Assembly (NCBI GenBank): GCA_937871115.1
Contig: CALMXW010000135.1
Coordinates: forward strand, 1 to 12,926
Direction: 5' to 3'
Source of the DNA: an uncultured bacterium
GTDB taxonomy: Bacteria > Patescibacteriota > Minisyncoccia > Phycocordibacterales > CAIJYI01
DNA length: 12,926 nucleotides
In this document: positions 12,116 to 12,926 of the stretch, piece by piece
Numbering within the stretch: position 1 is the first letter of the stretch
Layout: every line of letters starts with the position of its first letter
Notes under the pieces: model-generated
Seen by the model: only the letters and a program-made list of their open reading frames with translations
Database searches by the model: none
Told to the model about the DNA's origin: nothing
Made by a program: the position numbers and the translations under genes

Positions 12116-12874
12116 ATGGAAAACGACCGCGACATTCGAAATACTTCCGTCTACCCGATACTGGTCCTCGAGGACTATTTCCATCATTCGCTCCGGCACA
12201 CCATACTCGGGATAATGCTTCCGTTCCTCGCTCTTTTTGGGATACTCCTCGGTGGACTGTTCTGGCTCAACTCAATGGACGGGCAGCAAGAATTTATCGG
12301 GCCTATCTTCGCCTATTGGCCGAAACTTGCGGGAGTTTTTCTCATCCTGTTTTCTTTCTGGCTCATGGTGTATCTCGCTGAAGCATTTTACCGTGCGATA
12401 TATTTTCACAATCGAAGTTGGAAACTTGTAAATGCTCCCCGCGGCGGATCGCAGTATGAAATTTCTTCCGAAGTAGCGAGTGTGTTCTATCATTGCCCCG
12501 ATCGCGACATTATCCGCGCTTTTTTCCTTTCATCACTCGGAGAGAGCATCCTCTTGCGATGTGGAATTTCAGGAGAGGATGTTCGGGAATTTTTAGACAC
12601 ACGTGAGCACGTCCTCGAGATCACCGTACACGATGCCGTGGAAGCTAATGTGGTCACGATGAATGATTTTGCATTATTCCTTTTTAAAAATTATGGAGAC
12701 TTCTCTCATTTCCTTTTTCAAAAGGGTATTCCATGCCTATATCTAAAGTTACAATCTGACCTTCTTTTAATTCGCGAGACGGGACAGCGGGACCATGAAC
12801 AATCTCTTCATCAACTGAGATACACAGAGCTGAAGGAAATGGCCTGGAACCTTTATCTGGTTTATAACCTTTAA
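12116..12874 (+). CDS. Membrane-anchored Clp-N-like protein; genuine to about 12730, then chimeric
   Basis: Residues 1-205 look like one protein: two membrane helices (about 28-50 and 68-92), then a helical domain at about 118-205 (EVASVFYHCPDRDIIRAFFLSSLGE..., LLRCGISGEDVREFL, ALFLFKNYGDFSHFLFQKGI). The last part resembles the Clp N-domain repeat of ClpA/ClpC-type ATPases, and membrane-anchored Clp ATPases with such starts are what I would expect in this lineage. From about residue 206 the frame is only the antisense of a methionine aminopeptidase gene, so the true C-terminus, including any AAA+ modules, is missing. The first gene of the pair ends 4 bases upstream. There is no ribosome site ahead of the ATG. 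Membrane part is sure; the Clp relation is moderate. Confidence 0.7.
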   Translation: MENDRDIRNTSVYPILVLEDYFHHSLRHTILGIMLPFLALFGILLGGLFWLNSMDGQQEFIGPIFAYWPKLAGVFLILFSFWLMVYLAEAFYRAIYFHNRSWKLVNAPRGGSQYEISSEVASVFYHCPDRDIIRAFFLSSLGESILLRCGISGEDVREFLDTREHVLEITVHDAVEANVVTMNDFALFLFKNYGDFSHFLFQKGIPCLYLKLQSDLLLIRETGQRDHEQSLHQLRYTELKEMAWNLYLVYNL

Positions 12875-12926
12875 AGGCGGGGCGACCACCGGCTTTTTCA
12901 ATTAATTCAAGGGCTTTTTCTTCAAG
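12720..12926 (-). CDS. map: Methionine aminopeptidase (type I) fragment, incomplete at both ends
   Basis: On the minus strand from the window edge, about 69 codons read as the middle of a type I methionine aminopeptidase, which removes the initiator Met from new proteins. Recognisable are IEKAGGRPAFKGY, FPSALCISVDEEIVHG (its His is the conserved VHG histidine, E. coli H79) and RELKEGQIVTLDIG, whose Asp is the first metal ligand (E. coli D97). The remaining metal ligands are missing: the homology stops near 12720, where the Clp-like gene begins on the other strand. The 5' part lies beyond the window. Codons (TTA for Leu, ATT, GAA) are more AT-rich than in the adjoining gene, suggesting a different genomic origin for this end. 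Confidence 0.85.

Overview
The window looks like a chromosomal piece of an ultrasmall Patescibacteria/CPR bacterium, most like Parcubacteria. This is inferred from protein character, not from a database search. The genes are short, tightly packed and of moderate GC, leucine is mostly CTC/CTT, and several genes seem to start at or very near their transcription start. The genes cover core housekeeping (serS, smpB-ssrA, a FtsQ-like protein), anaerobic deoxynucleotide synthesis (nrdD-nrdG) and several short unknown proteins. No TGA stop codon is used by any gene I call, but TGA is not read as sense either, because every frame is intact under the standard code.

Layout. 1-573 is the 3' part of a beta-CASP metallo-hydrolase gene. 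588-842 holds a previously easy-to-miss minus-strand gene for a 44-residue membrane-type microprotein, with its own promoter, ribosome site and terminator. Its -35 box overlaps that of the divergent smpB promoter. smpB (871-1326) is followed 9 bases later by tmRNA (1336-1734), so the two partners of trans-translation probably share a transcript. A short inverted-repeat element lies exactly at the tmRNA 3' end, followed by a small GIY-YIG protein and a single-pass membrane protein. After a strong terminator come serS and a ftsQ-like gene, ending in a two-sided terminator at 4804-4827.

The minus strand from 9496 down to 4843 holds nrdD-nrdG, then a sigma-70 family factor with its own promoter, then an unknown protein with an AT-hook-like motif 3 bases after the sigma gene. 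nrdD has a terminator-like hairpin in its leader. On the plus strand follow a NUDIX hydrolase of the IPP-isomerase type and a class-2-like dihydroorotate dehydrogenase (pyrD). The pyrD start codon directly abuts the 3' arm of a perfect 10-bp hairpin. A Com-like zinc-binding protein is on the minus strand. Two membrane proteins follow on the plus strand, the second resembling the N-terminal part of a membrane-anchored Clp-type ATPase.

At about 12720-12735 the Clp-like gene runs abruptly into an antisense fragment of methionine aminopeptidase. This is either a rearrangement or, more likely, a chimeric/assembly junction near the sequence end.

The most interesting points are: a repeated promoter layout (TGn plus -10 box, then 6-7 bases to ATG) that predicts leaderless mRNAs; the hidden microprotein; a palindromic repeat unit that appears to be translated within SerRS; the pyrD leader hairpin; and the sigma factor/AT-hook pair. 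I see no defence system, CRISPR array, rRNA or tRNA gene.
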